64,000 nt of DNA from assembly GCA_016124945.1 (NCBI GenBank), contig WGMT01000086.1, positions 1 through 64,000 on the forward strand, in the 5' to 3' direction. Positions 26,739 through 35,720 of the stretch are shown here, piece by piece (positions within the stretch are counted from its first letter, which is position 1; each line of letters begins with the position of its first letter). The notes below the pieces were generated by a model. The model saw nothing but the letters and a program-made list of their open reading frames with translations, was not told the DNA's origin and ran no database searches. The position numbers and the translations under genes are program-made. The DNA comes from a bacterium. GTDB lineage: Bacteria > Chloroflexota > Anaerolineae > Caldilineales > Caldilineaceae.

Positions 26739-27667
26739 CGTTCCGTCTCCCGTTGCATGCTCATCAAGTAGGGGACAATCAAGAAGAACGAAAGCAGGAT
26801 CATGAATGCGCCAATCGCCGCACCCAACGAGTATCGGTATGCCCCAAAGGTTGACTGGAACATGAAGAAGGCCAATGTATCGGTGGCAAAGGCCGGGCCG
26901 CTGCCGCTCATAGCCGACACCAGATCAAAGACGCGGATCGAGTTCATACCGGTCAACACCAGCGCGGTAAAGGTGACAGGCATTAACAGTGGGATGATGA
27001 CATAGCGATACTTTGCATAACTGCCCGCGCCGTCGATGGCCGCTGCTTCAAGCAATTCGTGGGGAATGCCACGCAAACCCGCCAGGTAGAGCGCCATGAC
27101 GTAGCCGGTAAACTGCCACGCCGCCGCAATGCTCACCGCCCACATACCAAAATCGGGGTGTGAGTTCCAGGTGGGTTGGAAGTTCTCGAAACCCAGGTTG
27201 GCAAAAAGCAGATTGATGCCGGTGGTGGGCTGCATCAACCAACGCCACGCCACACCCGTGACGATGCCCGAAACGGCGAAGGGCAAGATGAAAACAGTTC
27301 GAAAGATGGTTTCGCCCTTGATTTTCTGATCGATCAACGACGCCAGCAAGAAGCCAAAAATAATACATTGGCTCATAAAGCCCACGGCGTAGTAGACCAG
27401 ATTGCGCAGATCAATATGGAAACGCGAGTCGGTGAAGAGCCGTTCCCAGTTGCGTAACCCGACGAAGGTATAGTCGATAATCTGACTGTTCCACTTCACC
27501 GTCGAGATGTAGAAAGTCCACCCGATAAAGCTGTAGATGAACAAGGCGACGGCAATAATGGAGGGGAGCAGCACAAGCACGGCAAGCGCCATATCGCCAC
27601 GAATTTTGAACGCTCGCTTACGTGTGCGGGTAGGGGAGGCGGCGCGCAGGCCGGCCTCCCCCGTCAC
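26735..27667 (-). CDS. Carbohydrate ABC transporter permease (MalF/UgpA type)
   Basis: A 310-residue permease with six membrane segments and an EAA loop (HELLEAAAIDGAGSYAKYRY). I take the GTG start 10 nt after the substrate-binding protein stop; the frame continues open upstream in the other gene but that part is not permease-like. An internal ATG (MALAVLVLLP) is an alternative start that would trim about 27 residues. It partners the permease at 25914-26738 in a sugar import channel. Confidence 0.85.
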   Translation of the reverse strand: MTGEAGLRAASPTRTRKRAFKIRGDMALAVLVLLPSIIAVALFIYSFIGWTFYISTVKWNSQIIDYTFVGLRNWERLFTDSRFHIDLRNLVYYAVGFMSQCIIFGFLLASLIDQKIKGETIFRTVFILPFAVSGIVTGVAWRWLMQPTTGINLLFANLGFENFQPTWNSHPDFGMWAVSIAAAWQFTGYVMALYLAGLRGIPHELLEAAAIDGAGSYAKYRYVIIPLLMPVTFTALVLTGMNSIRVFDLVSAMSGSGPAFATDTLAFFMFQSTFGAYRYSLGAAIGAFMILLSFFLIVPYLMSMQRETER

Positions 27668-27677
27668 AGAGGCGGAT

Positions 27678-29009
27678 TTATGCGCCAAATTCAGCGTCCT
27701 CAGCAGCTCGCACCAACCTCGCCTGCGCCTCGGCAACATCCCGTTTCGTGGCCAGGATGTTGATGGCAATGGCGTAGTCGAGCACGAAGCTCTGCTTGGC
27801 GGCTGCCCCATGTTGAATGCTGCCCACCAGCGTGTCCGCTGCGAAGGCGTCCATGGCCGAGAGCAGGTATTCGTCGTACTTGCTGGTGTCGGGATCGGTG
27901 CGCGCCGGGATCGAACCCTTGATTGGGTTGAAGGCGTCCTGTCCCTCGCGGGAACCGCAGATGCGCAAGAAGTTGATGGCATTGTCGCGGTGCGGCGCAC
28001 CCTTGGGCAGGCCGAAGGAGTCGGAAAGCACAACAAAGATGCCATCAGTGTCCGGCGCCGGCGCCCAGCGGTAGTCGGTGAAGCCCTTGGACATGAGCAC
28101 GCCATGTGTCCAGTCGCCCATGATCATCATGGCGGGGGCGGTGTCGGCCACAAAGCGGTCGTTGATGTCGCCCCAACTGGTGCTCAGGTAGTCGCTATTG
28201 GCATAGTCCAGCGCCATGTTGAGTGTTTCCAGCGCCTGGGTGACACCTTCATGATCCCAGCCGGTGGAACCGTCAAAGAGGCCGCGGTAGGTATCCGGCC
28301 CCAGTTTGGCCACCAGCAAGCTCTCAAAGACGTGACCACAGAAATTCGGCTCAATTTCAGCTATAGCCAGAGCGTTGATCCCCGCTGTCTTCAGCGCTTC
28401 AGCGGCCACGAAGAACTCGTCCCAGGTTGCAGGCGGCGCAGAAAGGCCGGCGGCTTCAAGCATGCTGGGGCGATACCACATCACATTCGAGCGGTGGATG
28501 TTCACCGGCACCGACCAGGGTTTGCCGTCGTACGAAGCGATGTCGATGAGTTCCTGCGGGAAGACGTCGTTCCAGCCCTCTTCTTCGTAGAGCCAATCCA
28601 GTGGTTCCATGCGATCGGGGATCACGTGGCTGTCGATCAACTCACGGCCCAGGTGTACCTGGAACGAGTCCGGCGGTTGGCCACCCATCATACGGGTTTC
28701 GAGCAGCGCCTTCATGTTGCCGCCCTGACCGGCGCCGCCGGCCAACGCCGCATTGGCGATCTCTACGTCGGGATACTGCGCCGAGTAGATGTCATAGATG
28801 GCGTTGAGCGCTTCCACTTCGCCGCCCGATGTCCACCACGAGAAGATCTCCAACTGACCGCCGCCTGCTGCAGGGGCTGCTGCGCCACCTGCTGCGGGGG
28901 CTGCCGGAGCCGAAGGGGCTGCTGCCGGCGCACAAGCGGCCAATGCAGCGGTCGCTGCGCCCATGCCCATCACCTGCAAAAACTTACGTCGATTCATCCC
29001 ACTAGACAT
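27678..29009 (-). CDS. Sugar-binding lipoprotein of an ABC importer
   Basis: A 443-residue extracytoplasmic solute-binding protein of the carbohydrate family 1 type. A twin-arginine-like NRRKFLQVMG leads to a lipobox LAAC, then an Ala/Pro linker (about 28-55). The body shows typical features such as DWTHGVLMSKG and AINFLRICGS. AAGGAG precedes the first ATG by about 10 nt. It is the first gene of the importer unit. The substrate cannot be told from sequence; the neighbourhood does not include a glycosidase. Confidence 0.9.
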   Translation of the reverse strand: MSSGMNRRKFLQVMGMGAATAALAACAPAAAPSAPAAPAAGGAAAPAAGGGQLEIFSWWTSGGEVEALNAIYDIYSAQYPDVEIANAALAGGAGQGGNMKALLETRMMGGQPPDSFQVHLGRELIDSHVIPDRMEPLDWLYEEEGWNDVFPQELIDIASYDGKPWSVPVNIHRSNVMWYRPSMLEAAGLSAPPATWDEFFVAAEALKTAGINALAIAEIEPNFCGHVFESLLVAKLGPDTYRGLFDGSTGWDHEGVTQALETLNMALDYANSDYLSTSWGDINDRFVADTAPAMMIMGDWTHGVLMSKGFTDYRWAPAPDTDGIFVVLSDSFGLPKGAPHRDNAINFLRICGSREGQDAFNPIKGSIPARTDPDTSKYDEYLLSAMDAFAADTLVGSIQHGAAAKQSFVLDYAIAINILATKRDVAEAQARLVRAAEDAEFGA

Positions 29010-29318
29010 ACTTCCACTCTCCTTGTGTTTTGGGTGAGGCCCAAATTGACGGTAACAGAAAAATTCAGACTGCCCGAGTCAAAACAATCAGGACAGGCTC
29101 TGACCGTGTTAGCGGGGGAACGGCATGACCACAGAATACAGGACAAAACCCTACGCGAATCTCTTTGTTCATGGTTCAGTGTCGTTCGATCACACGTGAA
29201 ACGCAATGCAAAAGAGCGCCGCTCAAGGAAGCTATCAATTCGCCAAAAGGTTTCGGGATTTCTAGAGGATAACGCCAATATATCACAGCGAAAAGACAAG
29301 ATCAACAGAACGCGGAAG

Positions 29319-29414
29319 GTGACAAGGTGAATGGGTGACAAGGTGAATGGGTGACAAGGTGAATGGGTGACAAGGTGAATGGGTGACAAGGTGAATGGGT
29401 GACAAGGTGAATGG
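29319..29414. repeat. Six perfect 16-bp tandem repeats
   Basis: GTGACAAGGTGAATGG occurs six times without change, followed by a partial seventh unit, between the sugar-binding protein gene and the nSTAND gene. The 29010-29448 spacer holds no gene I can support. Unlike other intergenic arrays here it has no facing complementary arm. Confidence 0.95.
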
Positions 29415-29448
29415 GTGACAACACGGTTGATGTTCATCCACCGTCCTC

Positions 29449-29660
29449 TCACCGCCCAACCACCACCTCCGTCGGCAGCCACCCTTCTACAATCTGCGTG
29501 CTGGTGAAGGGATCGACCAACGACACCCACAGCCATTGTCCGCTGCCATACGTGAACGGGCCTTCCGTCACACGCAAAACGGTGACTTCGGTGCCTACCA
29601 CAACTTCGCGGATCGACGCGCTGTCCGGCTCGGGGTAGCGCAGTGGTAGGAGGGTACTTG
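29449..29660 (-). pseudogene. Out-of-frame C-terminal SH3 segment of the nSTAND-muramidase gene
   Basis: In the frame shifted relative to the upstream gene, the sequence reads REVVVGTEVTVLRV, then QWLWVSLVDP, then VEGWLPTEVVVGR and a TGA at 29449. This is a bacterial SH3 domain ending, directly where the first frame becomes meaningless. A single indel near 29640-29665 would join the two. Whether it is a real mutation, a programmed shift or a sequencing error cannot be told here. Confidence 0.65.
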
Positions 29661-32600
29661 CTGACTTTGCGGCGCAATCTGCTGGACGACCTGGCTTGCC
29701 TCTTCCACCACCACACCGCGCAGGAAGGGCAGATCGTCGCGTCCTTGGATGCTGCGATAGGCCAGATCGGTGGGCAGGCGCGTCACGTCGCCGCAGTAGG
29801 TCATAAACTGGCCGCGCATCCAGCCTTCTTCGCCGCCGCGGCTGGTGACACGGATCCACTGCTCAGCGCCGAAATCGTCTACGCGCAGGGCGCGGCCGGG
29901 GCTGAAGCGGCGCAGAACCGTGGCCGTCGGCGAAGACTGTGCAAAGAGGCTCAATTCGATGGGCGGCACAATCGCGTAGAGACCGTCGGCCACCCAACAG
30001 GCAAAAAGTGACTCAAAGGCGCTTTCGTAGTTGCGGATCTGGGTTCCGTACACCTCGGCGCTGCCGGTGCCATTGTAGATGCGGGTGAAGGTGTTGATGT
30101 CATCTGCGGCCAACACCTCTGTTAAGCCGGCGCCGGCCAGGTAGCGAAGCAGCGCCTCAATCTGCCTGTCGATGCCCAACTGGAAGTCGGCCAGCATTTC
30201 CTCTGGTGTGTCATATCCCGCCTGTGCAAAGTTGTTCCCCGTCATCTGTGGGCTGCCCAGGCTGGTGGCACGGATGGCGGCGTCTTCACTCTGGTTAAGG
30301 CTGCGCGCAAATTGAAAGGCCGCCCATTCCGATTGTTGGTTCGTATGCACCGCTTGCCACTCTGCCGTGGTACTGGGCCGCCACTGGTGATCGCGCCAGG
30401 GCTGTTCCACATCGAAACGGAAGAACTGATCAAAACTCGCTTGATTGGCGTCGCCCCAAAACTGATCAAAAAGGTGTACTTCAAAACGGATCAGCAGACG
30501 CCCGTCCGCGCCGAAGCCGGCGCTGGCGCTCTCGGCCGCGATGACAGCCACCAGCGTCACCGGATCGATGGCGTATGTCTCGGCCCCGTTGAGGACGACA
30601 TCGCCCAGTTGGTTCCATACCCGCACCGTCGCTGCGCCGTCATCGCTCGTCACTGCGTCTGCCGGGATGGTGGGGTAGCCTGGCACAACCGGTGTTGGGG
30701 CTTCGGTAGCATTCGGCGCCGGCGTCTGGCTTTGGGACACCCGGTTCTGGATCGCTTCCACGGTGATCAACGCATTGAGATCCGGCGTGGGCGTGGGCGT
30801 CAACCGGTTGGTGATGGCGTCGAGGATCTCTTCGCGGTTCACTGTGGCGGTGCCGGTGGGCGTCGGTGTGCGTGTGGCCGTCGGCGCCAAAATCGCCAGG
30901 ACATAAGCCAGCTCGTTCGCCAACTGCGTGGCATCCGCCTGCACTGCCTGGGCGGTGGCCGCTTGTGCTTCGGCTGCCCGCTGTGCCGAGGCGAGATTGG
31001 CTCGCTGTGCCTCCACTTCGATCAATGCCTGCGCCGCCGCTCCCGAATCCGACTCGGCAATCGAGAGCGCTGTGCTGCGCACATTGAGCACCGCTTCCGC
31101 CGTCAACTGTGCCGCCTGGCTGGTAGACTGTGCAATTTGCATCTCAACCAGTGCTGTACTGCGTTCATCCAGCGCGGTGTTGAGCTGATACTGCTGCCAA
31201 AAAGACCACACTGCTACCGCCGTCAACAAGAGGATGGCCAGCAAGCTGCCAGTGGTAATCAAGCGACGGTTGCGGTGGACACGGCGCTGGTCCTGGCGCA
31301 GCGATGCCTCAACGAACTTGCGCTGAAGTGGCGTCAGCGTTTCGGGGCGCTCTTCGAGTTGATGCTGTGCCTGTTCGAGTTGATAGCCGGTGTAGAGTTG
31401 TGTTTTTGCCTCACCCGCGGCGCGCCACGCTTCGGCGTCCTGGGCCAGCGGCGTCTGGCGGCGGCGGTTGGCCTGCTGAATCGGCCCCACAAAACGATCA
31501 TGGATCAGTTCGATCCAGGTGCCGCCTGCCCGTACTTCGGCGCGCAGCAAGAAGCGATCCTGTAGACGGCGTACCACGCTGTTGGGCATGCCTGCCGTGG
31601 TCTCGTCGCCCTGGTAGACGGTGCCGCGTGTCCCCGCTTCGGTGATCAACTGGGTGTCGAACCAGTTGCGCAACTGTTGCTCGGGTACGTCCAGTTGTTG
31701 ATCATCCAACACCGCAGCCAGCGCGCTTTCGTAAAAGTCGGCCAACGCCGTGTCCACGTCGCCTGCCTCAGTCAGATCGGCCTCGGTGATCGGCCCCAGC
31801 GGACGATCCTTCAGGTTCTCCCAAAGTTGATAGCAGACCACCTGAAGTTGCACCGGCTCGACGTACTGCCCCAGGTGAAATTGTTGCTGACCGGGCAGGC
31901 GTACCTGGCGCAGGTTGTCCACCAGTTTTTCGGCCACCCCCGCCGCGAAAGGACGCCCCGCCGCTTCCGCCGGGCGGCAGACGGCGTCCAGCGCGGCATC
32001 AACACCCATGCGCTGCATGTAGAAGCGGGTACGCATACCGCCCGCCACCAGCCGCGTGTACGGATCGAGCGTGGCCACGAAGTCTTCGCGCAGGGTGAGC
32101 ACCACCCACAACAAAGGGTCCGCCGCCATCGCCTCATCCAGTTGACGGAAAAACTCGGCGCGTTCCCGCCAACGTGTGGGGTGGGTGGCAACGATCTCTT
32201 CAAATTGATCAATAATCAGCACATGTGGCGGCTGTGTCTCGTCCGCCCCAGTGTCGTCCGTCGCCGCAGCCGTCTCGGCAGCCAGGGTTTCATCGTAGAC
32301 GTAGTGTTCGCCGTCCGCGGTGCGCAGGCCGCGCATAAATTCGGCCAGCGGCAGGTGCGCAAAGTGACGCAGATCGCCCTGCCGGTGATCACGGCTCTGG
32401 TCCAGCGCCAGCAACAAGTTGAAAACGTAGACATTGCCCACGTCCTGCACGGCATCGGGCAATTCGCCGCCCACCCGTCCTGTGGGCAGCACCAGGTAAC
32501 CACTCTCACGCAATTGTGGAATCAGGCGCGTATTGAGCAGCGAACTCTTCCCCGCGCCGGACTGCGCGTAAAAAAGGACCATGCGCTCAGCGATCACCAG

Positions 32601-32735
32601 CGAAAGCAGCTCGCGCGCTTCTCGCTCGCGCCCAAAAAAGCGCGTCGCTTCCTTGCGCGTGAAGGTCCGCGGCCCCACATAAGGGTTTTCGCCTTGAACG
32701 ATCTCTGCGGCCTGGTTTGTGGTGGTTTGGGTCAT
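29595..32735 (-). CDS. nSTAND1 ATPase - transmembrane - N-acetylmuramidase - SH3 fusion
   Basis: A 1046-residue fusion. Residues 15-350 are an nSTAND1-type NTPase (NPYVGPRTF opening, Walker A AQSGAGKSS near 57-66, Walker B HVLIIDQFEE near 170). A membrane helix lies at about 490-512, then a coiled coil rich in Ala and Gln and a Thr/Pro linker. An N-acetylmuramidase (DUF3380-like) domain fills about 710-905, with a catalytic-type Glu in VIAAESASAG and FARSLNQ. An SH3 domain (about 915-985) follows. The ATPase should face the cytoplasm and the muramidase the wall. After about residue 1025 the frame drifts into non-homologous sequence, while a further SH3 continues in another frame to 29449, so the annotated C-terminus is probably a frameshift product. 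It is the last gene of the block starting at 38530. Confidence 0.85.
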   Translation of the reverse strand: MTQTTTNQAAEIVQGENPYVGPRTFTRKEATRFFGREREARELLSLVIAERMVLFYAQSGAGKSSLLNTRLIPQLRESGYLVLPTGRVGGELPDAVQDVGNVYVFNLLLALDQSRDHRQGDLRHFAHLPLAEFMRGLRTADGEHYVYDETLAAETAAATDDTGADETQPPHVLIIDQFEEIVATHPTRWRERAEFFRQLDEAMAADPLLWVVLTLREDFVATLDPYTRLVAGGMRTRFYMQRMGVDAALDAVCRPAEAAGRPFAAGVAEKLVDNLRQVRLPGQQQFHLGQYVEPVQLQVVCYQLWENLKDRPLGPITEADLTEAGDVDTALADFYESALAAVLDDQQLDVPEQQLRNWFDTQLITEAGTRGTVYQGDETTAGMPNSVVRRLQDRFLLRAEVRAGGTWIELIHDRFVGPIQQANRRRQTPLAQDAEAWRAAGEAKTQLYTGYQLEQAQHQLEERPETLTPLQRKFVEASLRQDQRRVHRNRRLITTGSLLAILLLTAVAVWSFWQQYQLNTALDERSTALVEMQIAQSTSQAAQLTAEAVLNVRSTALSIAESDSGAAAQALIEVEAQRANLASAQRAAEAQAATAQAVQADATQLANELAYVLAILAPTATRTPTPTGTATVNREEILDAITNRLTPTPTPDLNALITVEAIQNRVSQSQTPAPNATEAPTPVVPGYPTIPADAVTSDDGAATVRVWNQLGDVVLNGAETYAIDPVTLVAVIAAESASAGFGADGRLLIRFEVHLFDQFWGDANQASFDQFFRFDVEQPWRDHQWRPSTTAEWQAVHTNQQSEWAAFQFARSLNQSEDAAIRATSLGSPQMTGNNFAQAGYDTPEEMLADFQLGIDRQIEALLRYLAGAGLTEVLAADDINTFTRIYNGTGSAEVYGTQIRNYESAFESLFACWVADGLYAIVPPIELSLFAQSSPTATVLRRFSPGRALRVDDFGAEQWIRVTSRGGEEGWMRGQFMTYCGDVTRLPTDLAYRSIQGRDDLPFLRGVVVEEASQVVQQIAPQSQQVPSYHCATPSRTARRSAKLW

Positions 32736-32755
32736 GGTGTTTGTCCGATGTATTC

Positions 32756-32852
32756 GTAATGCGTGATGCGTGATGCGTAATTGGTCAACGAAGTTGGTTG
32801 TTTCATTGGAACCGTTTGGTCTACCAATTACGCATCACGCATTACGCATTAC
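32756..32852. repeat. Intergenic microrepeat hairpin (GCGTGATGCGTAATG type)
   Basis: Two 30-bp arms, 32756-32785 and 32823-32852, are complementary at 29 of 30 positions around a 37-nt loop. Each arm consists of GCGTRATG units. It lies between the SIR2-like and the nSTAND genes and could form a stable mRNA stem. Confidence 0.85.
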
Positions 32853-33865
32853 TTCCTCCACCCACGATACAACTCCTCAATAAACGCCCCCGCCTCCGTC
32901 CACTCCACATCGAACCTGGACTGGCGCAGATAGCGCTGGACGTACTCCTGGATCAGCGGCTCGTGTTCAAGCTGGATGGCGATGCTCGTCTTCCACATGC
33001 CGGGCGGACGTGTAGCCACCAGCCCACGGAAGATGACACGGAAATCCCACTCTTGCGGGTGGTAGCCAATCATCACCAACGAGGAATCTGTCAGCGCCTG
33101 GCGCACCCGTGGGTGGATGGCGCGTGGATCCTTGGCGATGTAGGCCAGGAAATCAAGATAGTCGTCCTCGGTCAAGACAAGCGACTCGGGGTAAGCGTCA
33201 ATGCCGTGCAGGTGATAGACCAACGGCTCTTCGGGTGTGGGCTGGTAGTCTGGATTGTGCTCGAAGACAGAGGGGATTGCGCGCAGGCTGTCGTTCCACA
33301 CACAGATTTCGCTGTGCGGACGTTTGCCCGCCCGTTCGTGCAGCGCCACTTCTAAAAAATCGTGGTAGCTGGTGGTCACAAAGATGGGCAGCGGCAGCGC
33401 CGCCAGCATCAACAGCGGGTTGGCCGCGGCATCGTCGAGGGTGGGGTAGCCGTAGCGCCGCGCCATTTTCGACACCGTGAGATCACGCGCCTCCTCTTCC
33501 ACTTCGGCGCGCAAGTTGGGCGGCAGGTTCGGGTCCTGTTCAGACATCATCTGCAACGCCGCTTTGAGGAAGCCGAGATAGAGCTCTTTGATGCGCAACG
33601 GATCGCCCGCGCCGTCTTCGCCGTAAGCGGCCACACTGGTGTACTGCGCCACCTGGGCCGGGCTATGGCCCGACTGCGCCACAGGATATTGGGTGTAGTT
33701 GATCCAGCCGTCGCGCAGCGCCTCATGGCTGCCAAAGAGCAGATCGTCGGTGAAGGCGTTGCCGAAGATGGGCACCACCTTGCCGTCGTCGATGCGCTCG
33801 ATGATCGTCTCTTTGCTGCTCTTGGCCCTCGGTTGCGGTGCAATCCCCTTGAAATCGAACTTCAT
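32849..33865 (-). CDS. SIR2-like domain protein
   Basis: A 338-residue cytoplasmic protein of the SIR2-like superfamily found in conflict systems. The opening VVPIFGNAFTDDLLFG stands where canonical sirtuins have GAGxS. VTTSYHDFLEVAL, then VYHLHGIDAYPESLVLTEDDYLDFL and VMIGYHPQEWDFRVIFRGL are the usual later motifs. Some SIR2-like effectors destroy NAD; here the glycine loop is divergent, so NAD binding is uncertain. It overlaps the CHAT gene by 4 nt (ATGA), so the two are coupled. It lies upstream of the nSTAND-muramidase gene on the same strand. Confidence 0.82.
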   Translation of the reverse strand: MKFDFKGIAPQPRAKSSKETIIERIDDGKVVPIFGNAFTDDLLFGSHEALRDGWINYTQYPVAQSGHSPAQVAQYTSVAAYGEDGAGDPLRIKELYLGFLKAALQMMSEQDPNLPPNLRAEVEEEARDLTVSKMARRYGYPTLDDAAANPLLMLAALPLPIFVTTSYHDFLEVALHERAGKRPHSEICVWNDSLRAIPSVFEHNPDYQPTPEEPLVYHLHGIDAYPESLVLTEDDYLDFLAYIAKDPRAIHPRVRQALTDSSLVMIGYHPQEWDFRVIFRGLVATRPPGMWKTSIAIQLEHEPLIQEYVQRYLRQSRFDVEWTEAGAFIEELYRGWRK

Positions 33866-35556
33866 GTCGCTCCCTCCTCCAGCGCCAGGGCAACCCGAAA
33901 GCCACGCCAGCGCACCCGGCTATCAGGGGCAGACGCAGCGCGCCGGGTCACCTCAAAATCCGCGGCCTCGCCAAACGCGCCCTTGCGCACCACACGCAGT
34001 AGACCGGGCAACCAGCGCCCCGCTTCGGGATCGTTGCGTCCGTCGTCGCCGCGGTAGGGGTAGCCGAAACGGGACACACTCGGATCGTCGCCCCATGCCG
34101 TCAGCGTCCACTCTTCCACGCCGCCCAACCGTTCCAGGTGACCCTGCCGCGCCGCCTTTTCCCATTCGGCCTCACTGGGCAGGCGGTAGGATCGTCCTGT
34201 GCTCTCGCTCAACCAGCGGCAATAGGACAGGGCATCGTGCCAACTGATCCCCACCACCGGCTGATCCAACGCATCCGCCGGAGGACGGCGCAAGAACCAG
34301 CCAGCGCGGCGCGGCTCTTCCTGGCTGCGCACCCGCTGCAGAAATTCGGCGTACTGGGCATTGGTCACCGGCGACTTGCCCAGGCGGAAGGCGGGCAATG
34401 TCACCTCGTGCGCCGGTGACGCCGTACCTGCCCCATCTTGCCCCATGCGGAAAGCACCGGGGGGGATCAGGATCGTCTCTGGCTCGAAGGGCTGCGTAGC
34501 GATGACAGGACGGGCGTCACCTTCGGGCAGTGCAAACAGGCGATTGTCGGGCGAGCGGCTAAAGAGGACGGGCGTAGCCCAGGCCCGGTTGTCCCCGGCG
34601 GCGTAGATGGCTTTACGTGCTTCGGCCACGGCGCTGTCCACGGGCAGGCCGGCGGCGATAGATTCGTAGAATTCCTGGGCCAGCGCCACGGCGGCGCGGT
34701 CACCGATCTCAAACTGCATCCCCACCACCGCGGGGGCGCCCTGCTGCACCAGCTTCTGCGCCACCCCGCCGAACAGCGTCCGCCCCCCTCGCGCCCCGTC
34801 ACAGGCGTTGAGGAAGACAAGGCGCAGCGCCGCGTGATCGTGCACCAGCGCCGCCAACCGTTTCGCCGACACCAGAACGCCCTTGCCCGTGTCGTCGAGT
34901 AGCACCAGCCCGCCTTCGTCCGTCTCCTCGTCGAAATAGCCATGCCCAATAAAGTGGACCAGATGGATCTCGCCTGCACGCAGCCGATCTTGCAGCGCAG
35001 AGAGCGTCGGCGCCGCCAAACGCTCCAAGTGTAGGACGTGTCCAGCCTCGGCATTGGCGAGGGCCTGCTGAAGACGTGTCCACTCCTGTTCCACGTTGAG
35101 CGGTTCAAAATCGCCGCCGGGATCGCAGACCACCGCCAACAGCGTCAACGGCGGCGACACAGCAAGCGCTGTGATCGGCTCGTCTTGTTCCACATAGCGC
35201 AGCACCGGGCTGCGATCCGAAAGGGCCAAAAAGCGCCCCAAATCGGCGGCGTAGAGGAATTCCCAGGGCAGATCGGCCAGTTCGGGCGTGTCGTTGAGGC
35301 GCAGACGGATGCGCAGCCCCTCGCCCGCCCGATCCACGGCATCGAGGCTACGCCGCAGCAACGTCCCCACCGGCGGCGCGAAGACGGCATCAAACAGCTG
35401 CGCCCCAAACAACTCAACCGCGCGCTCGTCCCCGCGCCAGAAGAGCGCGTTCACCTCGTCCTGTGTCGCGGGCAGCCCAAAGCGCACCGGCGACGATTCG
35501 CCAACTGGCGAACCGATCACCCGTGCGCTGTAGCCGTCCTCGTAGGGAGTGAGCAA
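33862..35556 (-). CDS. CHAT protease - formylglycine-generating-enzyme-like fusion
   Basis: A protein of at least 564 residues. The CHAT (caspase HetF-associated) domain has the His in HFIGHGYF (His205) and Cys in FLNACDGA (Cys252), the protease dyad. A short linker leads to an FGE/SUMF1-like domain (about 350-560) with IPPGAFRMG and SRVRWRGFRV; in conflict proteins this domain often binds ligand or partners and is not an oxidase. The TTG start given here is the first usual start codon, but the frame runs upstream as NYKNFDLLLTPYE, the usual CHAT opening, with GGGAGG 6 nt before an ATC at 35580. It couples to the SIR2-like gene by a 4-nt overlap. Function: NTP-signal-driven proteolysis is inferred. 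Confidence 0.83.
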   Translation of the reverse strand: MLTPYEDGYSARVIGSPVGESSPVRFGLPATQDEVNALFWRGDERAVELFGAQLFDAVFAPPVGTLLRRSLDAVDRAGEGLRIRLRLNDTPELADLPWEFLYAADLGRFLALSDRSPVLRYVEQDEPITALAVSPPLTLLAVVCDPGGDFEPLNVEQEWTRLQQALANAEAGHVLHLERLAAPTLSALQDRLRAGEIHLVHFIGHGYFDEETDEGGLVLLDDTGKGVLVSAKRLAALVHDHAALRLVFLNACDGARGGRTLFGGVAQKLVQQGAPAVVGMQFEIGDRAAVALAQEFYESIAAGLPVDSAVAEARKAIYAAGDNRAWATPVLFSRSPDNRLFALPEGDARPVIATQPFEPETILIPPGAFRMGQDGAGTASPAHEVTLPAFRLGKSPVTNAQYAEFLQRVRSQEEPRRAGWFLRRPPADALDQPVVGISWHDALSYCRWLSESTGRSYRLPSEAEWEKAARQGHLERLGGVEEWTLTAWGDDPSVSRFGYPYRGDDGRNDPEAGRWLPGLLRVVRKGAFGEAADFEVTRRAASAPDSRVRWRGFRVALALEEGAT

Positions 35557-35596
35557 GAGATCAAAGTTTTTGTAGTTGATGAAGAACCTCCCGTGT

Positions 35597-35720
35597 GGCA
35601 GATAGCAGATAGCAGTTGGCAGTTAGTGGGTTGACAGCATTGGTTCGATGTAGGCGACTCTCGCTTTCCGGCTAACTGCTAACCGCTAACCGCTATCTGC
35701 TAACCGCTATCTGCTATCTC
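35597..35720. repeat. Intergenic microrepeat hairpin (AGATAGCAG/GTTAGC type)
   Basis: GGCAGATAGCAGATAGCAGT and following bases (35597-35630) face GGCTAACTGCTAACCGCTAACCGCTATCTGC-like repeats (35669-35720). The right arm overlaps the stop codon of the muramidase membrane protein at 35714. It lies between that gene and the CHAT gene. Confidence 0.75.

Noticed and set aside
26735..28105. 456-residue version of the first sugar permease
   Set aside because: The added N-terminal residues re-read the sugar-binding protein gene in another frame and are Arg/Ser/Pro-rich; the permease proper begins after that gene's stop.
27537..29330. 597-residue open frame on the plus strand
   Set aside because: It is antisense to the sugar-binding protein and permease genes, whose products are clear family members; its protein has no recognisable domain and only reflects GC-rich codon bias.
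29319..29414. Possible CRISPR array
   Set aside because: The 16-bp units are contiguous with no spacers, and no cas genes are present.
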